From a virus: DNA of 25,980 bases. Where the stretch lies: IMG/VR virus record IMGVR_UViG_3300027906_000134, positions 1 through 25,980 of that record. One strand, 5' to 3'. The position numbers and the translations under genes were made by a program. The notes under the pieces were generated by a model. The model made no database searches and had not been told where the DNA came from. It saw only the letters and a list, made by a program, of their open reading frames with translations. Positions 24,969-25,980 of the stretch are shown one piece after another; positions within the stretch are counted from its first letter, which is position 1, and each line of letters begins with the position of its first letter.

Positions 24969-25350
24969 AAGCTACAACTTAACACTTCAAAATCCTATAA
25001 AATGTATGACATTGTGCATATATCCCTCCGGGTGCCACCGGGTCCCTGCCCCTGCCTTTATATAATCAAGACTTCTTAAACCTAAGCAACCTTTAGAAAC
25101 TTTACAGAGCTTTTTAATCTATCAAGACCTCTTTATTAAGAATCTAATATTAAAAAGTCTTAGAGGTTTACAAAGTTTTAAAAAATATAAGCCTCTAATT
25201 AATAATTCATTAGCTCCCTAAATTACTTTTAAGATTTCACAGTCTTGGCAGGGCTTAAGAGTTTTATAAATTTAAAAGGGCTTAGGGCCTCTCTTATTAA
25301 AACTAATGTCTTATATAAGCTGTAAAGCTGTCCTATATATATTGTATTAG

Positions 25351-25433
25351 TTCCGGGCAAGTCTTAAAGCGGCCTTAAAAATACTATTAAATTTTAGTCC
25401 TTTTATTTTTACCAGGTAGAAATCAGCCCGGAA
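25351..25433 (+). other. Second wide inverted repeat in the leader
   Basis: TTCCGGGC (25351-25358) and GCCCGGAA (25426-25433) are perfect inverted copies enclosing 67 bases. This GC-rich pair stands out in very AT-rich surroundings. The enclosed DNA includes the ggccttaaaa copy that could compete for the arm at 24880-24887. Confidence 0.4.
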
Positions 25434-25480
25434 GAAATTAAGAAAATTTAATTTTTTATTAGCTCGCAACTTTTGGAGTT

Positions 25481-25509
25481 TTGAATCTTGCAGCTTTTTT
25501 AGATACAAT
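25481..25509 (+). promoter_or_regulatory. Second rightward sigma-70-like promoter
   Basis: TTGAAT (25481-25486) and TACAAT (25504-25509) are spaced by 17 bases, and each differs from consensus at one or two positions. It would start transcription near 25516, about 40 bases before the gene at 25557. Confidence 0.45.
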
Positions 25510-25529
25510 TAACCTAACTTAAACAAAAC

Positions 25530-25543
25530 AGCCCAAAAGGGCT
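25530..25543 (+). other. Leader hairpin before the rightward gene
   Basis: AGCCC-AAAA-GGGCT forms a perfect five-base-pair hairpin directly ahead of the ribosome site (AAGG) of the gene at 25557. It may protect the mRNA end or present the ribosome site. No T-run follows, so it is not a terminator. Confidence 0.5.
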
Positions 25544-25556
25544 AAGGAAAAATAGA

Positions 25557-25889
25557 ATGAAAAATATGAAAAAGAACGGAGCGAATAAGATAACCAAAGT
25601 AAACGATATCCTTATCAATTACAGAGGGTTTTATTTCACGACTCACAGAGGACACACATTTAATGGTGTTGCTAAGTCTTGGGATTACTCAGGAGTTAGT
25701 AAGGGGATGAAAATCCATGCTTGGAGTAGAGAGGAGCTAAAGCGTAAAGTAGATAGAAGAATTAATAACGCTATAGATGTCTACTTGGAACATACAGGAA
25801 TGGGTAAAGATGAACATAGGAACCTTCAAGCTTGGTTAGAGACACCACCTTATAAAAGAAATTCAAGAGGGAAGGTTATAGCAAGCTAA
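25557..25889 (+). CDS. Small basic rightward protein, probably early
   Basis: A 110-aa basic protein (MKNMKKNGANKITKVNDILI), with a strand-rich part (NYRGFYFTTHRGHTFNGVAK) and a helical part (SREELKRKVDRRINNAIDVY). There is no signal or membrane segment. The ATG at 25557 follows AAGG at nine bases. A second ATG nine bases later is possible. It is transcribed away from the structural block, behind host-type promoters, as expected for an early gene. I recognise no family, so the early host-takeover role is inference. Confidence 0.8.
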   Translation: MKNMKKNGANKITKVNDILINYRGFYFTTHRGHTFNGVAKSWDYSGVSKGMKIHAWSREELKRKVDRRINNAIDVYLEHTGMGKDEHRNLQAWLETPPYKRNSRGKVIAS

Positions 25890-25895
25890 AAACTA

Positions 25896-25935
25896 ACCAC
25901 CAATAATAAGCTCTTTAATTAGGGCTTTTGGTGGT
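25896..25935. other. Strong hairpin between two rightward genes
   Basis: ACCACCAA (25896-25903) pairs with TTGGTGGT (25928-25935). Inside, AAGCTC pairs with GGGCTT (one G-U), leaving a TAAT bulge and an eight-base loop. No T-run follows (ATAAAAAC), so an mRNA processing or stabilising structure is more likely than a simple terminator. Confidence 0.55.
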
Positions 25936-25972
25936 ATAAAAACATGCCTTTAAAGGCAAGGAGTAAAATAGA

Positions 25973-25980
25973 ATGGAAAA
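25973..25980 (+). CDS. Start of the next rightward gene, cut by window edge
   Basis: ATG at 25973 followed by GAA, preceded by AAGGAG about nine bases upstream. The leader words (GGAGTAAAATAGAATG) closely resemble those of the gene at 25557 (GGAAAAATAGAATG), including a hairpin-forming GCCTTTAAAGGC just before, so a shared start signal is likely. Only two codons and part of a third are visible. Confidence 0.6.

Larger units (their letters stand above)
24876..25556. other. 680-bp gene-free control region
   Basis: No convincing coding frame on either strand. The region is AT-rich with many CTTAA/TTAAG words, a short GC-rich island (about 25025-25056, with CCGGGT twice), repeats of ATCAAGAC(C/T)TCTT (about 25065 and 25121), and two wide inverted repeats listed separately. 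It lies between divergent transcription units. It could be a structured leader or non-coding RNA, a replication origin or the packaging/terminal region. The sequence does not decide between them. Confidence 0.6.

Noticed and set aside
25002-25079. 25-codon rightward frame in the control region
   Set aside because: No ribosome site, odd composition with Cys and Pro, and no gene-junction support.
25436-25458. Stem AAATTAA/TTAATTT with T-run as a rightward terminator
   Set aside because: The stem is only A/T and likely too weak; such pairs are common in DNA this AT-rich.

Overview
The window is part of a tailed double-stranded DNA phage genome, most likely a short-tailed (podovirus-like) marine phage of an AT-rich bacterium such as a SAR11-type host. 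Terminase, portal, scaffold and major capsid genes, tail-tube-like genes and a long fibre establish the phage identity. The strong A/T bias, the tightly packed genes with stop/start overlaps and the style of the small proteins suggest the marine host. The host assignment is inference. No integrase or repressor was seen, and no polymerase or endolysin lies inside the window.

Layout: nearly everything from 24796 down to 1 is read leftward (minus strand) as one structural and packaging block. In order of transcription it runs: small terminase subunit, a 39-aa membrane peptide, two small proteins including a lipoprotein, three small basic proteins (one with an AT-hook), large terminase, portal (its 3' end overprinted by a 76-aa gene), a small membrane protein, an acidic head-module protein, scaffold, major capsid protein, a terminator, two tail-tube-like proteins, a 1507-aa collagen-like tail fibre, two fibre-linked proteins, a collagen-modifying enzyme, a membrane/coiled-coil protein, a 40-aa basic protein and four virion or ejection-type proteins. 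The last of these runs off the left edge. At about 24.8 kb, back-to-back consensus sigma-70 promoters diverge. To the right lies a 680-bp gene-free region rich in inverted repeats, followed by a small rightward (probably early) gene and the first codons of another.

The most interesting system is the fibre plus the enzyme two genes downstream. The 618-aa enzyme appears to join three activities that animals spread over two proteins: a GT25 collagen galactosyltransferase domain, a PLOD/LH3-type glucosyltransferase domain, and a 2-oxoglutarate/Fe(II) lysyl hydroxylase domain. The fibre has a Gly-X-Y stretch of about 560 residues with 14 KGQKG motifs. Every lysine in the triple-helical parts sits in the Y position before glycine, which is the classical site for lysyl hydroxylation and Glc-Gal glycosylation. 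The enzyme gene has its own sigma-70-like promoter. I infer that the phage makes a tail fibre decorated with glycosylated hydroxylysine and trimerised by a C-terminal S74 chaperone.

Several genes are very short and fill the gaps between larger ones: 5459..5581 (40 aa), 23326..23493 (55 aa) and 24277..24396 (39 aa). They are supported mainly by exact stop/start overlaps or gap filling.
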